NCBI GenBank assembly: GCA_963827935.1
Contig: CAWHCN010000004.1
Span: 1,426,001 to 1,490,000 of the forward strand
Source of the DNA: DATFNV01 sp963827935
GTDB lineage: Bacteria > Planctomycetota > Planctomycetia > Gemmatales > Gemmataceae
Length of the DNA: 64,000 nt
Direction: 5' to 3'
Of the stretch, positions 25,330 to 35,658 are shown one piece after another (the stretch's first letter is position 1; each line of letters opens with the position of its first letter). The translations under genes and the position numbers were made by a program. The notes below the pieces were generated by a model. The model saw nothing but the letters and a program-made list of their open reading frames with translations, searched no databases and was not told the origin of the DNA.

Positions 25330-26334
25330 TCATGGCAACATTTCCCCCAGCATCTCCACCTCCCGGCGGCTGCCCACCACCAGCGGCGTGCGCTGGTGCA
25401 GCCCGGTCGGCGCGATGTCCATGATCCGCAGTTTTCCATCGGTCGCCGCCCCGCCGGCCTGCTCGGCCAGGAAGGCAATGGGATTGGCCTCGTACATCAA
25501 GCGCAGCTTGCCGGAGGGATACTGGGCTGTCGGCGGGTAGAGGAAGACGCCGCCCTTGAGCAGAGTGCGATGGAAGTCGGCCACCAGCGAGCCGATGTAG
25601 CGCGAGGAATAGGGGTGCCCCGCGCCGCCGGCCCGCAGCCGGGCCAGGTAGCGGCGGTAACCTTCCGGAAAACCGTCGCTGTTGGCCTCGTTGACCGAAT
25701 AAAGGTTCCCCTGCTCCGGCATCGTGACCCGCTCCTGGCAGATGACGAAGGCGCCGATGTCCGAGTCGAGCGTGAAGGCGTGGACGCCGTTGCCGGTCGT
25801 GTACACCAGCATGCACGACGAGCCGTACACGATGTAGCCGGCGGCGACCTGCCTCGACCCGGATTGCAACACGTCGGCCAGCGGGTCGCGCGTGCCGGCC
25901 GGATCGACGTCGCGACGCAAGATCGAGAAGATGGTGCCCACGCTGACATTCACGTCGATGTTGCTCGAACCGTCCAGCGGATCGAAAACGACTACGTACT
26001 TGCCTTGCTTGCGATCGCGATCGACGATGACGGGCTCCTCGTTTTCCTCCGAGGCCATGATGGCCACGTTGCCGCGCACGCCCAGGCAATAGAGCAGGGC
26101 CTGGTTGGCGAGCACGTCGAGCTTCTGCTGGGTTTCGCCCTGGATGTTGGAGCGGCCGGCGCTCCCAAGGACATCGACCAGGCCGGCCCGGCGGACCTTC
26201 GATTCAATGATCTTGGCGGCCAGCGTGATGCCCGAGAGCAGCCAGGAGAACTCGCCGCTGGCGTCGGGATAGCGCCGGCGCTGCTCCTGCATGATGTGCT
26301 GCTGGACCGTCATCAGGAAGGGGGTGTTGCTCAT
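25330..26334 (-). CDS. fbp: Fructose-1,6-bisphosphatase, class I
   Basis: The 334-residue enzyme hydrolyses fructose-1,6-bisphosphate to fructose-6-phosphate in gluconeogenesis. Family signatures are complete: IMASEENEEP and VVFDPLDGSSNIDVN supply the metal-binding Glu and Asp residues, GYIVYGSSCMLVYTTG and SRYIGSLVADFHRTLLKGG the substrate site, and GKLRLMYEANP the Lys/Tyr near the active site. Start MSNTPFLMTVQQHI at 26334 matches the family length. It converges with the amidotransferase-like gene; their stops are 50 bases apart. Confidence 0.95.
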   Translation of the reverse strand: MSNTPFLMTVQQHIMQEQRRRYPDASGEFSWLLSGITLAAKIIESKVRRAGLVDVLGSAGRSNIQGETQQKLDVLANQALLYCLGVRGNVAIMASEENEEPVIVDRDRKQGKYVVVFDPLDGSSNIDVNVSVGTIFSILRRDVDPAGTRDPLADVLQSGSRQVAAGYIVYGSSCMLVYTTGNGVHAFTLDSDIGAFVICQERVTMPEQGNLYSVNEANSDGFPEGYRRYLARLRAGGAGHPYSSRYIGSLVADFHRTLLKGGVFLYPPTAQYPSGKLRLMYEANPIAFLAEQAGGAATDGKLRIMDIAPTGLHQRTPLVVGSRREVEMLGEMLP

Positions 26335-26408
26335 GGCGGAGTCTCGCGGCGGGCGATCGGCCGGCCGCGATGCTACCACCCGGCCGGGGCGAATGAAAGA
26401 GGCTGTTC

Positions 26409-26467
26409 CTGTTAGCCCGACGCGCCAGCGAGGACGGCTGACCCTCGCTGGCGCGTCGGGCTAACAG
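26409..26467. repeat. 25-bp-arm inverted repeat between fbp and the EI24-like gene
   Basis: Arms 26409-26433 and 26443-26467 are exact complements around a 9-base loop. The core (GCGCCAGCGAGG type) resembles the palindromes at 30175-30237 and 55562-55620, so it belongs to the same dispersed family. Confidence 0.85.
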
Positions 26468-26529
26468 CGGCAGAGAAATCGTGCTCTCCCGGCGACGAAG
26501 AACAAGGGGCAAGCGTGAAGGGAGACGGC

Positions 26530-27337
26530 ATGTCGCGGCACAGGCAGAGATGGCCGGCTACCCTGGCGATGGGCGAGGGCTACCTGGCCTTCTGCTCCGG
26601 CGTGGCCTTCGTGCTCATCACGCCTCGGGTCTGGCTGTACGCGTTGGTGCCGGTGACCGTCCTGCTGTTCCTGGCCTGCGGCGGCTGCGTGGGGGGCGCC
26701 TATGGAGCCTGGGAGGCCGCCTTTCACATCGTCGGCAAGGAGGCCGGGGCCTGGGGACAGGCCGGCGGCTGGCTGCTGACCGTGCTGCTGGCCATCGTGT
26801 TCATTCTCGTCGGCCAGGTGCTGGCGCTCACCCTGGCGCAACCGCTGTCCGGCTTCGCCCTGGATGCCATTGTCCACGCTCATGAGCGGGAACTCACCGG
26901 CCGAGTCACCCCGCGGGCCTCGTTCTTCCGGAGTGCCTGGAACGCGCCTGCGCGTGGCGGTCATTTCCCTGGTCCTGGGCGGGCCGATCCTGGTCCTCCT
27001 GTTGGCGATCGGCCTGTTTTTCCCGCCGGCCACCGTGGTGACGATTCCGCTCAAGTTTCTGGTGTGCGGCTGGATGCTGGCGTGGGACTTCTTCGACTAC
27101 CCGTTGACCATGCGCGGGCTGGGGATGCGGGCGCGGGCCGACTGGATGGGCCGCCATTTCCTGGCCTTCACGCTGTTTGGCACCCTCTGGGCGCTGCTGA
27201 CGATCGTGCCGGGAGTGGTCCTCTTACTCTTGCCCATGGGCGTGGCCGGGGCGACGTACATGGTGGTGGCGGCGGAACGAAAGCAGGCGAAGCAGGACAG
27301 GGAGTCAGCGGACGCCATCGACGATCCCATCCGTTGA
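26530..27337 (+). CDS. EI24/CysZ-like membrane protein (frameshifted)
   Basis: The product, about 268 residues, has four to six hydrophobic segments: YLAFCSGVAFVLITPRVWLY, LYALVPVTVLLFLACGG, WLLTVLLAIVFILVGQVLAL and, after a one-base shift near 26935, VISLVLGGPILVLLLAIGLF and LLTIVPGVVLLLLP. The loop ALTLAQPLSGFALDAI and the WDFFDYPLTMRGLGMRARA motif are typical of EI24-domain (CysZ-like) proteins. CysZ transports sulfate in enterobacteria, but planctomycete members have no assigned substrate. Start ATG 26530 with GGGAG upstream. Confidence 0.75.
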
Positions 27338-27439
27338 CCGAGGCCCAAGTTGCATCCTGCTGCCCGAGAGCGCTTCCCAGCACGCGCGGCCTACTATATA
27401 AGGAAGGGGATCGCGAGGACGGCTTGAAAGGAACGACTT

Positions 27440-28102
27440 ATGCCTGCGACGCTGACTCCCCCTGCTCCCGCGCAAACCGTGGCCGATCTTCTCCGGCGAC
27501 TGGGAGATATTCCGCCCGAGCGCGTCCGGCTCTCGCCGGTTCCCGGGCAGGCCACTGAAGCCGACGTGCTTGCAGTCGGAGCGCGCGAGGGCCGGCTTTG
27601 TGAACTTGTCGAAGGGACACTGGTGGAGAAAGCCGTGGGCTACGAGGAGTCGATTCTGGGGATAGTCCTCAGCGGGATCTTGCAGGCCTTTGTCGCTCCA
27701 CGAAACCTGGGCCTTGTGAGCGGGGCGGATGGTTCGGTTCGGCTGGTTGCCGGCCTGGTGCGCATCCCGGACATCGCTTTCGCGTCCTGGGATCGTCTTC
27801 CCGGCCGCCGGCGGCCGACTAGCCCGATTCCCGACATCGTCCCCGAACTGGTCGTGGAAATCCTCAGTGCAAGTAATACCCGGGCGGAGATGGCCCGCAA
27901 GCGCGATGAATACTTCCGCACCGGCGTGCTGCTCGTTTGGGAAGTCGATCCTCAGGCCCGCACGGTCACCGTCTATACCGGCCCGGACCAGTCGACCATT
28001 CTCTGCTCGACGGAGGTGCTCGACGGCGGCACGGTCCTGCCGGGCTTCACCCTGCCGCTGACGGATCTCTTCGGCGAACTCGATCGTCAGGGCGGTGCCT
28101 GA
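27440..28102 (+). CDS. Uma2-family (DUF820) PD-(D/E)XK nuclease
   Basis: The 220-residue protein shows the standard Uma2 fold: LCELVEGTLVEKAVGYEES (conserved Glu), VRIPDIAFASWDRLP (PD motif), PELVVEILSASNTRAEMARKRDEYF (E-x-L-S and the helix with conserved Lys), and VLLVWEVDPQARTVTVY. Start ATG 27440 follows AAAGGA at good spacing. This copy is closer to the canonical family than the one at 22642-23265. It stands alone between a membrane-protein gene and the DUF1559 gene. Confidence 0.9.
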   Translation: MPATLTPPAPAQTVADLLRRLGDIPPERVRLSPVPGQATEADVLAVGAREGRLCELVEGTLVEKAVGYEESILGIVLSGILQAFVAPRNLGLVSGADGSVRLVAGLVRIPDIAFASWDRLPGRRRPTSPIPDIVPELVVEILSASNTRAEMARKRDEYFRTGVLLVWEVDPQARTVTVYTGPDQSTILCSTEVLDGGTVLPGFTLPLTDLFGELDRQGGA

Positions 28103-28425
28103 GCCAGCGTCTCCTCACCTCGCCGGCTGAACTCCCTCGGAAACAGTTCAATCCAGCCATTTCTCGGCCCGGCGCGGCCCTTTTCACGGAAACTTGCGGC
28201 TTGTTGAAAAGACGGCGGAAGCGGTGCGCTCGCCCCGCGGGAACAGCCTTTGTGCCCAGGGCCGCCGATATTCGGAATGCAAGAGGCGTTGGGCGTGCAG
28301 TATAGGATCAGGCGGGTTGGGATTGGCCGCGCGCCGCCCTGCTGTGACGCCGGGCGCCGTGAGATCGTGGCATAGCCCCGAATGCGTCCTCATTGGTCCA
28401 TCAGCACCTGACGGGAGGTCTCTCC
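28103..28425. other. Intergenic region upstream of the DUF1559 gene
   Basis: The 323-base stretch contains no convincing gene. A ribosome-binding site (GGGAGG) for the DUF1559 gene lies at its right end. No strong hairpin or promoter was recognised. Confidence 0.4.
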
Positions 28426-29430
28426 ATGCGGCGAATGACCGGAGTCCGGCGCGGGCCCGGCTTTACCCTGATCGAACTCCTGGTGGTGATCGCCATCATC
28501 GCGGTTCTGATTGGCCTCTTGGTGCCGGCCGTGCAGAAGGTGCGCGATGCGGCGGCGCGAATTTCGTGCAGCAACAACCTGCACCAGATCGGCACGGCGG
28601 CCCAGAACTACCAGACGGCCAACGGCACCCTCCCGCCCGGCTATCTCGGCCCCAACCCGAACCTGGCGGCCCTGCAAGGGACCTACAACAACCAGAACTA
28701 CGGATACCAGGGGCAATACGTCGGCGTCCTGGGTCAGCTATTACCCTACGTCGAACAGGATGCCGTCTATCAACAGATGATGTCGGGCCTGCCCGCCGAC
28801 TACCTGACGCCGGCCGCAACCTACAATCCGTGGTGGACCAACCTCAGCACCATCCAGGCGGCCACCGCCCACATCAAGACCTACCTGTGTCCCGCCGACG
28901 ATGCCCAGTCGGCCACCACCGTCATCCTCGGCTTGACCACCTATACGCTTCCCACTGGTTTCAACCTGGACGCCCCTTACGTCGCCCCCGATCCGGTGGG
29001 GCTGGGGCGATCGAACTATGTGGGCGTGGGCGGTTACGCCGGGCAGGCGGCAGCGCTCCAGTATGCCGGCCTGTTCACCAATCGCGTCACGGTCAGCCTG
29101 ACGGAGCTGACCAGCGCGGATGGCTCGAGCAACACGCTGATGTTCGGCGAGGCCGTGGGCGATGTCGATACAGGAATGCAACAAATCGCCTACAGCTGGA
29201 TCGGTGCCGGCTCGCTGATCACGGCACCGGGGACCCCCACCGGGCCCGCCTCCGGCTGGTTCGCCTTCAGTAGCCGGCACACGGGCGTCGTGCAGTTCTG
29301 CTACGGCGACGGCTCGGTCCGCGGCGTTCGCAGGGGCCAGCTCCCGGGCAGTGCCGGCTGGCTCCAGTTCGTTTACGCCGGCGGCTGGAACGATGGGCAG
29401 GCGATCGACGACGACTCCTACTCCAACTGA
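28426..29430 (+). CDS. DUF1559 / PulG-like prepilin-type secreted protein
   Basis: The 334-residue protein starts with a type IV prepilin leader (GPGFTLIELLVVIAIIAVLIGLLVPAV), with processing expected after the Gly before FTLIELL. The DUF1559 domain follows: AAARISCSNNLHQIGTAAQNY, LPPGY, GQLLPYVEQDAVY, and the C-terminal FSSRHTGVVQFCYGDGSVRG signature. Such proteins exist in dozens of copies in planctomycete genomes and are thought to be part of cell-surface pseudopili; the exact function is unknown. ATG 28426 has ACGGGAGG upstream. Confidence 0.95.
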   Translation: MRRMTGVRRGPGFTLIELLVVIAIIAVLIGLLVPAVQKVRDAAARISCSNNLHQIGTAAQNYQTANGTLPPGYLGPNPNLAALQGTYNNQNYGYQGQYVGVLGQLLPYVEQDAVYQQMMSGLPADYLTPAATYNPWWTNLSTIQAATAHIKTYLCPADDAQSATTVILGLTTYTLPTGFNLDAPYVAPDPVGLGRSNYVGVGGYAGQAAALQYAGLFTNRVTVSLTELTSADGSSNTLMFGEAVGDVDTGMQQIAYSWIGAGSLITAPGTPTGPASGWFAFSSRHTGVVQFCYGDGSVRGVRRGQLPGSAGWLQFVYAGGWNDGQAIDDDSYSN

Positions 29431-29460
29431 GGCCGACGCCGGCCCAGAAAGAAACTCTCC

Positions 29461-29616
29461 ATGCGTCTTCGCTCCCTGCTGTTGGGGCTCGCGCTGGCCG
29501 TGGCCGTCGGATGCGGTTCCCGACCAACCTATCCGACGACGCCGCCGACAGCGCCGTTGCAACTCGGCCCGCCGGGCGCCCTGCCCAGGCCGGCTCCGGT
29601 CCCGGCCCGTCCCTGA
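29461..29616 (+). CDS. Small lipoprotein downstream of the DUF1559 gene
   Basis: The 51-residue product starts MRLRSLLLGLALAVAVGC, a short signal peptide with lipobox AVGC, so the Cys should be lipidated. The remainder is Pro/Thr-rich (RPTYPTTPPTAPLQ). It begins 30 bases after the DUF1559 stop. Tiny lipoproteins directly behind DUF1559 genes are a recurrent arrangement in planctomycetes and may help anchor or export the pseudopilin. Confidence 0.75.
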   Translation: MRLRSLLLGLALAVAVGCGSRPTYPTTPPTAPLQLGPPGALPRPAPVPARP

Positions 29617-29647
29617 GAACTCTGAAGTTGCTGGGAGCCCAAGCATC

Positions 29648-30244
29648 ATGGCCCAATTCTCTCGTTTGACCATCGGCCTGTTCCTGAGCGTCTTGCTGCT
29701 GGGCGCGCTGAGCGACTGGTTGCGCCTGGCGGAACAGGCGGGGTTTTCCGGTCCCGGCGCCCTCCGCCGCCTGGTGCTGCGCGAAGCGCTGAACGATCAG
29801 GCCTCCGTACGGGCCGAGCTGGCCTCCACCCAGGAGCGCCGCCGCCAGACCGAGGAGTTGACCCTGGCGACCTTGAATGGCCGGGTGACGCTGCACGAGG
29901 GGGCGGCCCAGCTGCGGGACCTGTATCGCGCGGCCCCCCGTTTTCCCTGGGCGACGGTGGTGCGACGCTTTCCTGGCGCCTCCGACGAGGAGTGCTGCTG
30001 CCGGCTGCTGATTAGCGAGGTCCGTTCCCTGGAGGGACCCCAGCGCGAACAGGCCCAGGCCGTCGCTCTTCGCCTGGAAACGGAGCTGGAAGACGAATTG
30101 CGGGTCGGTTCGCTGAGTTTGCCCGCCCGGGCCAAACCGGCGTCGGAGGACGGCGCTCGCCTGAAGGCATCAGCTCGGAGCCCGCAGCGTCAGCGAGGGC
30201 GATCGGCCGAAGCCCTCGCTGACGCTACGGGCTCCGACGCGTAG
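29648..30244 (+). CDS. Hypothetical membrane-anchored protein
   Basis: The 198-residue product has one N-terminal hydrophobic segment (LTIGLFLSVLLLGALSDWL) followed by a helical, Arg/Glu-rich domain (LNGRVTLHEGAAQLRDLYRA, FPGASDEECCCRLLISEV). It looks cytoplasmic or periplasmic with an N-terminal anchor. The last 25 residues are encoded by a palindrome (30175-30237), so the original C-terminus may have been replaced by repeat insertion. No family is recognised; it resembles small sigma-factor-adjacent planctomycete proteins only in general composition. Confidence 0.6.
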   Translation: MAQFSRLTIGLFLSVLLLGALSDWLRLAEQAGFSGPGALRRLVLREALNDQASVRAELASTQERRRQTEELTLATLNGRVTLHEGAAQLRDLYRAAPRFPWATVVRRFPGASDEECCCRLLISEVRSLEGPQREQAQAVALRLETELEDELRVGSLSLPARAKPASEDGARLKASARSPQRQRGRSAEALADATGSDA

Positions 30245-30300
30245 CGGAATTCGCCAGTATTCCGCGTTCGCGCTGGCGGAATTCTGGCGAATTCCGCTAC
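30175..30300. repeat. Two adjacent palindromes after the 29648 gene
   Basis: The first palindrome (arms 30175-30200 and 30212-30237) has one mismatch in 26 pairs. The second has exact 17-bp outer arms (30241-30257 and 30284-30300) and further partial pairing within. The first lies inside the coding end of the upstream gene. Confidence 0.8.
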
Positions 30301-30333
30301 AAAAGCGTGGCGGCGAACTTGCGAACCAGTCAT

Positions 30334-31949
30334 TTAGCTCGCCTGCGGCTCCGGTCGCCTCTGTGGGAAGAACGACAGGCCCAGCAGCACCGCCGCGCTG
30401 AGGAGATAGGCTCCGGTCCAGTGGTAGGGCGACTGGCAGAGGACGGCCGGTATCCGCGGTTTCATGGCGACGATGATGTCCCACGGCCAGGCGATGGGCG
30501 AGCCGAACAGCGGGGAATGGATCACGCCAAACAGGGCGCAGGCTCCGGCGAAGAGCAAGTAGCCGGCAGCCGGCGCAGATGGCCGTCCAGGATCGCCGCC
30601 AGGGCGGCCGCCCAGAGCAGGCTGGTCACGATGAAGCCGTTCCCCAGGCAGCGCAGGGTCACGATCATCACCTCGCCGTGCTCGTCCGCGGCGGAGCGTC
30701 CCGCCAATGCCCCGTCGAGCAGGATCATGACGAGATAAGCCAGCGTCGGCAGGAACGCGAACGCCAGAGCCGGGTAGTGTTTCACCGGCGTGGCGTGGAA
30801 CGACTGGGCCGTGATCTCCAGGCCGACGAACACCAGGATGGGGAACATCGCCACCGGCGGCAGAAAGGTGTACAGCACGCCGAACACGCCGAAACAACCC
30901 ACCAGGCCAACGAATAGCGCGGTTGCCAGCGTGTAGGCGGCCCGGCCTCCCATCGCCTTGTAGGCCGGATGGCCGATGTAGGGCGTCGTCTGAATCACGC
31001 CGCCGAGCAGCCCCGCCACCACCGAGGCGATCCCCTCGGTCAGCAGCACGGTTCGAGTGTCGTAATCGTCGCCGGCCGCCGCGGCACTTTCCGTGCAGTC
31101 GATGCCCCCCACAATGGTGGCCAGCGCGAAGGGCAGCGCCACCGGCAGCTTGAGCAGGGCGGCCGACAGCACCGGACCCCACCAGCCCCAGTCCAGCGTG
31201 GTGAACGGCGACAGCGACGGCAGCCCCGGCGATGCTCCCATCGAATGCCCCGCCGGCACCAGCGCCGTGCCGAAGAGCCGTCCGCCGGCGACGAGAATCA
31301 CGCCCAGCACAACAGCCGCCAGCGCGCCGGGAATCTTGTAAGGCAGATCCCGGTGGGCCACCAGCGTGACGAGGATCACCGTCAGCACCGCCATCCCGGC
31401 CAGCGGCACGGGGGCGATATCCTGCAGCAGCGGCATGAAGGCGATCAGCGCCAGGGCAATCGCGGCCAGCGACCCGAGGAGACCGGCCCGCGGCACCCAA
31501 CGGCGCACCGCATTCCCCAGGGGAGCGCAGGCCACCTTGAACAGGCCCGCCAGGACCAGCACCACGACGCCGACGTGCCAGCCGAAGAGCATCGCCTTGT
31601 CGTGATCGCCCTCGAAGCGCCGATTTCCGTCCGCCAGTGCCGGCACCATCACCAGCAACGCCACCCCGAACGTGCTGGGCGTGTCCAGCCCTAGCGGCAT
31701 GGCGGTTACGTCGGACTTGCCGGTGCGCTTGGCCAGGCGAAAGGCCATCCAGGTATACACCAGGTCGCCCAGGAGGACGCCGAGCGCCGTGCCGGGGATC
31801 ATCCGGGTCAGGACAAATTCGTGCGTGTACAGTCCAACGGCCGAGCCGCTGACCAGGGTCACGAACAGCACCATGACCGCGACGTTGTCGAGCATCAGCC
31901 CGAAGAACGCGTTGACATCGCCCCAGGCCGCCCAGGTGGTGCGCTTCAT
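30334..31949 (-). CDS. NCS2-type nucleobase/anion permease (C-terminal frameshift)
   Basis: The protein, about 538 residues, has twelve or more membrane helices. It carries features of the NCS2/AzgA-SulP-like fold: FFGLMLDNVAVMVLFVTLV near the N-terminus, ALPFALATIVGGIDCTESAAAAGDDYDTR in the central motif, and a Gly-rich segment LLTEGIASVVAGLLGG with TPYIGH. AzgA-type members import purines; the residues specific for a substrate cannot be read from here. A one-base shift near 30575 precedes the last two helices, ending at 30334. Start MKRTTWAAWGDVNAF at 31949. Confidence 0.8.
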
Positions 31950-32322
31950 GTGCTGAGTCCTTGGTCCTAGTGCAGTGTCAATGCAAGGATTTGGGATTCA
32001 GCGGCGCGTGGCACGCCCTGAGGTACTCCGAAGGGCGTGCTTGACTGTCCGCACGCCCTTCGGAGTACCTCAGGGCGTGCCACTCTAAATACCGTGCTTG
32101 ACGCTGCACCAGGTCTTTGTGCGGCCGGGCGGGGTCCGTGACAAGACGGGGGCAGTGTTCCCCGCCATTGGTGATGGTTCCCTGCCGGTCGCGTCCCCTT
32201 CGGCCGATCGCGTTGCTGACTTGATTTTTTTGCGGCGAAATGCCGATGGTAAAGACGGCAAAGTTTGCGCGTCTTCCCAGGCGGAACTTTGCCAGGGCCG
32301 CTGATTACAGCAGGGAGGGTCC
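31950..32322. repeat. Intergenic region with a 33-bp-arm perfect inverted repeat
   Basis: Arms 32008-32040 and 32051-32083 are exact complements around a 10-base loop (core GGCACGCCCTGAGGTACTCC). Apart from this palindrome and the ribosome-binding site of the next gene (GGGAGG near 32313), nothing is seen in the 373 bases between the divergent genes. Confidence 0.85.
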
Positions 32323-33616
32323 ATGCGCGGTGTGTGGCTGTCTTCGTTCGTCGGCCTTCTCAGCTGCGCGGGCTGGAGTGTTGCCCAAACGGCGCCGGCC
32401 CCCCGCAGTCGCAGACTCCGGGCCCGCCGCCGCTGCCACCGAGGCCGCGTGTGCCCTGTGCAACCTGCCGATCAGCGACGGCCCGGAACGGCTCTGGTTC
32501 AACGCCGACTATCTGCTCTGGCGCATTTCCCAGCCGAAACTGCCGCTGCTGGTGGGCACCATCCCCGTGGAAAGCGCCGAGCTGGTGCAGACGTTGCCGG
32601 ACTCGACCATTCAGCCATTGTTCGGCGGCGGCGCGGGACAATGGGGTGCGGCCCTGCGATCCGGGCTCCGGCTGGAAGCCGGGGCGTGGCTGGACGACAG
32701 CCAGGACCTGAGCGTTCAGGCCGGGTTCTTCCAACTGCTGGAGAGCCGGCAGACGGCCTCCGTTCAGTCGCCCGCCCAGGTGCCGCTCGGCCCGGTCTTC
32801 CAGGACCCGGTAGCCGGCCAGGAAGTCCTCATCATGGATGCCGTGCCGGGGCTGCGCACCGGCGGCGTCGCCATCTCGACCAGCAACCGCCTCTGGGGCG
32901 CGGAACTGAACGCACTGGCCAGACTGCCGCTGGACGTGTTCCCAGGCCGACTCGGACTAATCGCCGGCTTCCGCTACCTTCAGTTCACCGAGGAGCTGGA
33001 TATCGACACCGCCAGCCTGGCGGTGCCCAACGGCCATCTGCCGTGCGGTTGAAGCCACCTCGATGTGCTCGACGGCACGGTCGTGCCGTCCAACCCGGCC
33101 CCGAACGGTCCCGCCATGACCTCGTTCGACCATTTCGGGATCACGAACAGCTACTACGCCCCGCAACTCGGCCTGTCGGCGGAACTCAGCCGTGGCCCCT
33201 GGTCGCTGGATGTCGTCGGCAAAATCGGGCTGGGGCTGGTCCATCAGACGGCGACGACCCAGGGCGGCACGGTGCTGACCCAGGCAGACGGCAGTCTCGC
33301 CACCTACCCGGGCGGCGTGCTGGTGCAGCCGGGCAGCGGCCCGGCGAGCGAAAATCATTTCGCAGCCATCCCTGAGATTGCCATCACCGCCGGTTGCCGC
33401 ATCACCCCCTGGCTCCGGGTCCAGGCCGGCTACGATCTGCTGGGCGTCAGCCGCCTGACGCGGGCAAGCAGCCTTGTAGGCGGCGTCGATTCGCGCCAGG
33501 TCTTCCAGCTCAGCTTGTTTGATGCCAGCGTCTCGTCCGCCGGTCCGTCGCTCCAGCTGCCGGGCGGCAGCTTCTCGGCGCAGGGGCTGACCTGCGGGCT
33601 GGAGGTGGAATACTGA
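32323..33616 (+). CDS. BBP7-like outer-membrane beta-barrel protein (several frameshifts)
   Basis: A signal peptide (MRGVWLSSFVGLLSCAGWSVAQ) and a Pro-rich linker lead to the BBP7 start motif LWFNADYLLWRISQPKLPLL. The barrel follows with VPGLRTGGVAISTSNRLWGAE, GLIAGFRYLQFTEEL and, in the next frame, YAPQLGLSAELSRGPWSLD, LRVQAGYDLLGVSRL and the aromatic end EVEY. Frame changes occur near 32400, 32450 and 33055. The alternating hydrophobic strands and terminal Tyr point to an outer-membrane barrel. BBP7 proteins are planctomycete-specific and of unknown function. Confidence 0.75.
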
Positions 33617-34362
33617 GGGGGTCAGGCGAGCGGCAGGAGATAGCCTACCCTCGGGGTGAAGGGCGTTTCTGGGCAAATTGCTGGGCAAACTCGCCACACC
33701 CCCCGCAACACGGGTGGATAAGGGACGACAAGTGCTGCCCGTCGCCTAAATGCGTTGTCAACGCTTGGCCTTGGGGTAGCCGAACTCGCCAGAGTTCGGG
33801 TCCTCTGAAGTCTGGCGACTTCAGCTACCCAGGTTTCCTGTCATCCAGGGGGAGTGGGCTCACACAGGCGTGACATGTAATTTCATTGATGCATATAACC
33901 TGTGGCCTGATAAGGGATTCGGGTGCGCCATTTCCTGTCACGGGGGGTTGACAGGAAACGAGAAAACAACGCCGCGGCGAGCCGAGCCTGAGCGGCTCAA
34001 GCGCCGTCGTTGGCCTCATCCGCAAGCCTGCCTCCTGGCATGTCCTGGTCCGTCTGTGCTGGTTCTGCTGCCCGCCGCCTGCCCTGGGTGGTCCGAACTG
34101 TCTGTTCCGCATTGCTTTCCGTCTGCGAATTTGGATAATATGCACAAGTTGAGCAGTTTTCCTACAGGAACGCTTGCCCAAGGAGTCCATCGGGCCGCGG
34201 ATCGTGAGGCCGTCCGAGCCTCGCGTCGGTCAGGGATGCCGTGGGTCATGTCAGCGTCCGGCTAAAGCAAGAACAGGAGGTCGAGCGGATCGCGCTACCG
34301 GGCGGGAGTCAGGCAGTCGGCGCGGGATACGCAAAGCCGGCGGCCTCAGCGAGGGCGCGCCC
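33617..34362. other. Repeat-rich intergenic region upstream of the ketosynthase gene
   Basis: No gene is supported in these 746 bases. Visible elements are a 17-base repeat at 33626-33642 shared with both ends of the 41158-41462 element, and a cruciform-like palindrome at 33774-33829 (outer stem GGGTAGC). The second copy of a dispersed repeat is at about 33838-33930 (first copy at 12661-12750), and a small palindrome CCTGTCA...TGACAGG lies near 33935. Confidence 0.65.
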
Positions 34363-35649
34363 ATGCGCAGAGTCGTGGTGACAGGTCTGGGGGTCGTCGC
34401 TCCCAACGGCGTGGGCAAGGAAGCGTTCTGGGAAGCGTGCGTCGAAGGGCGAAGCGGCGTCGGTCCCATCCGATCGTTCGACGCCTCGGGGCATCCGGTC
34501 CAGATCGCGGCCGAGGTGCCCGATTTCGACATCCAGCAGTACGTCCCGCCGGAACATCGCAAGAGCCTCAAGATCATGAGCCGGGCCATGCGCTTCGGCG
34601 TGGCCGCCTCGACGCTGGCGGTCCGCGACAGCGGCCTGGAGCTGGACCGGGAAGATCCGGAACGTGTCGGCGTGATCATGGGCACCGGCCTGGTGCCGAT
34701 CGACCTGTCCGAAGTGGCTCCGCTGCTGGCCGAGTCGTGCGATGCCAATGGCCGCCTGGCCGTGGATCGACTCGGCCAGCGGGGTTCAGGGGCGCTCTTT
34801 CCCCTGTGGCTGCTCAAGTACTTGCCCAACATGTTTGCCGCCCACATTTCGATGGCCCACAACGCCCAGGGACCCAACAACACCGTCACCACGGCGTGTG
34901 CCGCCGGCACCCAGGCCGTGGGCGAGGCCTTTCGTCTGATCCAGCGGAACGACGCCGACATCATGCTGGCCGGCGGGGCCGATAGCCGCATGGACCCGCT
35001 GCTCTTACTGGCCTACACCGCGCTGGGGGCCCTGAGCCGGGCCGAGAGGCCGGCGCAGGAGGTCTCACGCCCCTTCGACGGCCAGCGCGACGGCTTTGTC
35101 CTGGGAGAAGGGGCCGGCGTGTTGATCCTGGAAGAGCTGGAACGCGCCCGGCGACGCGGCGCGACCATCTACGCCGAGGTGCTCGGCCTGGGCAGCAGCT
35201 TTGACGCCTACGCCGTCACCAAGCCCGATCCGCAGGCGCGGCGCGGTGCGGGCCATCCGCTGGGCCCTGCGCGAGGCCGGCGTCGATCGCCAGGACGTCG
35301 ATTACATCAACGCCCACGGCACCAGCACACGGCTGAACGATTTGATGGAGACGACGGCGGTCAAGGCGGTCTTTGGGGATGGGCGCAGGCGCTGCCGATG
35401 TCGTCCATCAAGTCGATGGTGGGGCACCTGATCGGGGCCGCCGGCGCCGTCGAGGCGGCCAGCCTGGCCCTGACCCTGCACGACGGCGTCCTGCCGCCCA
35501 CCATCAACCACACCCATCCGGACCCGGATTGCAACCTGGACTATGTGCCCAATACCGCCCGAGAGATGCGCGTGCGGACCGCGGTGTCAACGAGCTTTGG
35601 CTTCGGCGGGCAGAACGCGGCCCTGGTGATGCGGCGGTTTGCGGGATAG
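34363..35649 (+). CDS. Beta-ketoacyl-ACP synthase, FabF/KS-II type (two frameshifts)
   Basis: The 429-residue product is a thiolase-fold condensing enzyme. It shows VVVTGLGVVAPNGVGKE, the nucleophile region TTACAAGTQAVGEA, PFDGQRDGFVLGEGAGVLIL, NAHGTST (first His, in another frame) and KSMVGHLIGAAGA (second His), ending FGFGGQNAALV. The Cys-His-His triad is complete once the two shifts at about 35240 and 35375 are corrected. It elongates acyl-ACP with malonyl-ACP. No acyl carrier protein or other fab gene is adjacent, so it may serve a specialised lipid or polyketide. ATG 34363 is chosen by family N-terminus. Confidence 0.88.
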   Translation: MRRVVVTGLGVVAPNGVGKEAFWEACVEGRSGVGPIRSFDASGHPVQIAAEVPDFDIQQYVPPEHRKSLKIMSRAMRFGVAASTLAVRDSGLELDREDPERVGVIMGTGLVPIDLSEVAPLLAESCDANGRLAVDRLGQRGSGALFPLWLLKYLPNMFAAHISMAHNAQGPNNTVTTACAAGTQAVGEAFRLIQRNDADIMLAGGADSRMDPLLLLAYTALGALSRAERPAQEVSRPFDGQRDGFVLGEGAGVLILEELERARRRGATIYAEVLGLGSSFDAYAVTKPDPQARRGAGHPLGPARGRRRSPGRRLHQRPRHQHTAERFDGDDGGQGGLWGWAQALPMSSIKSMVGHLIGAAGAVEAASLALTLHDGVLPPTINHTHPDPDCNLDYVPNTAREMRVRTAVSTSFGFGGQNAALVMRRFAG

Positions 35650-35658
35650 ATCACATCC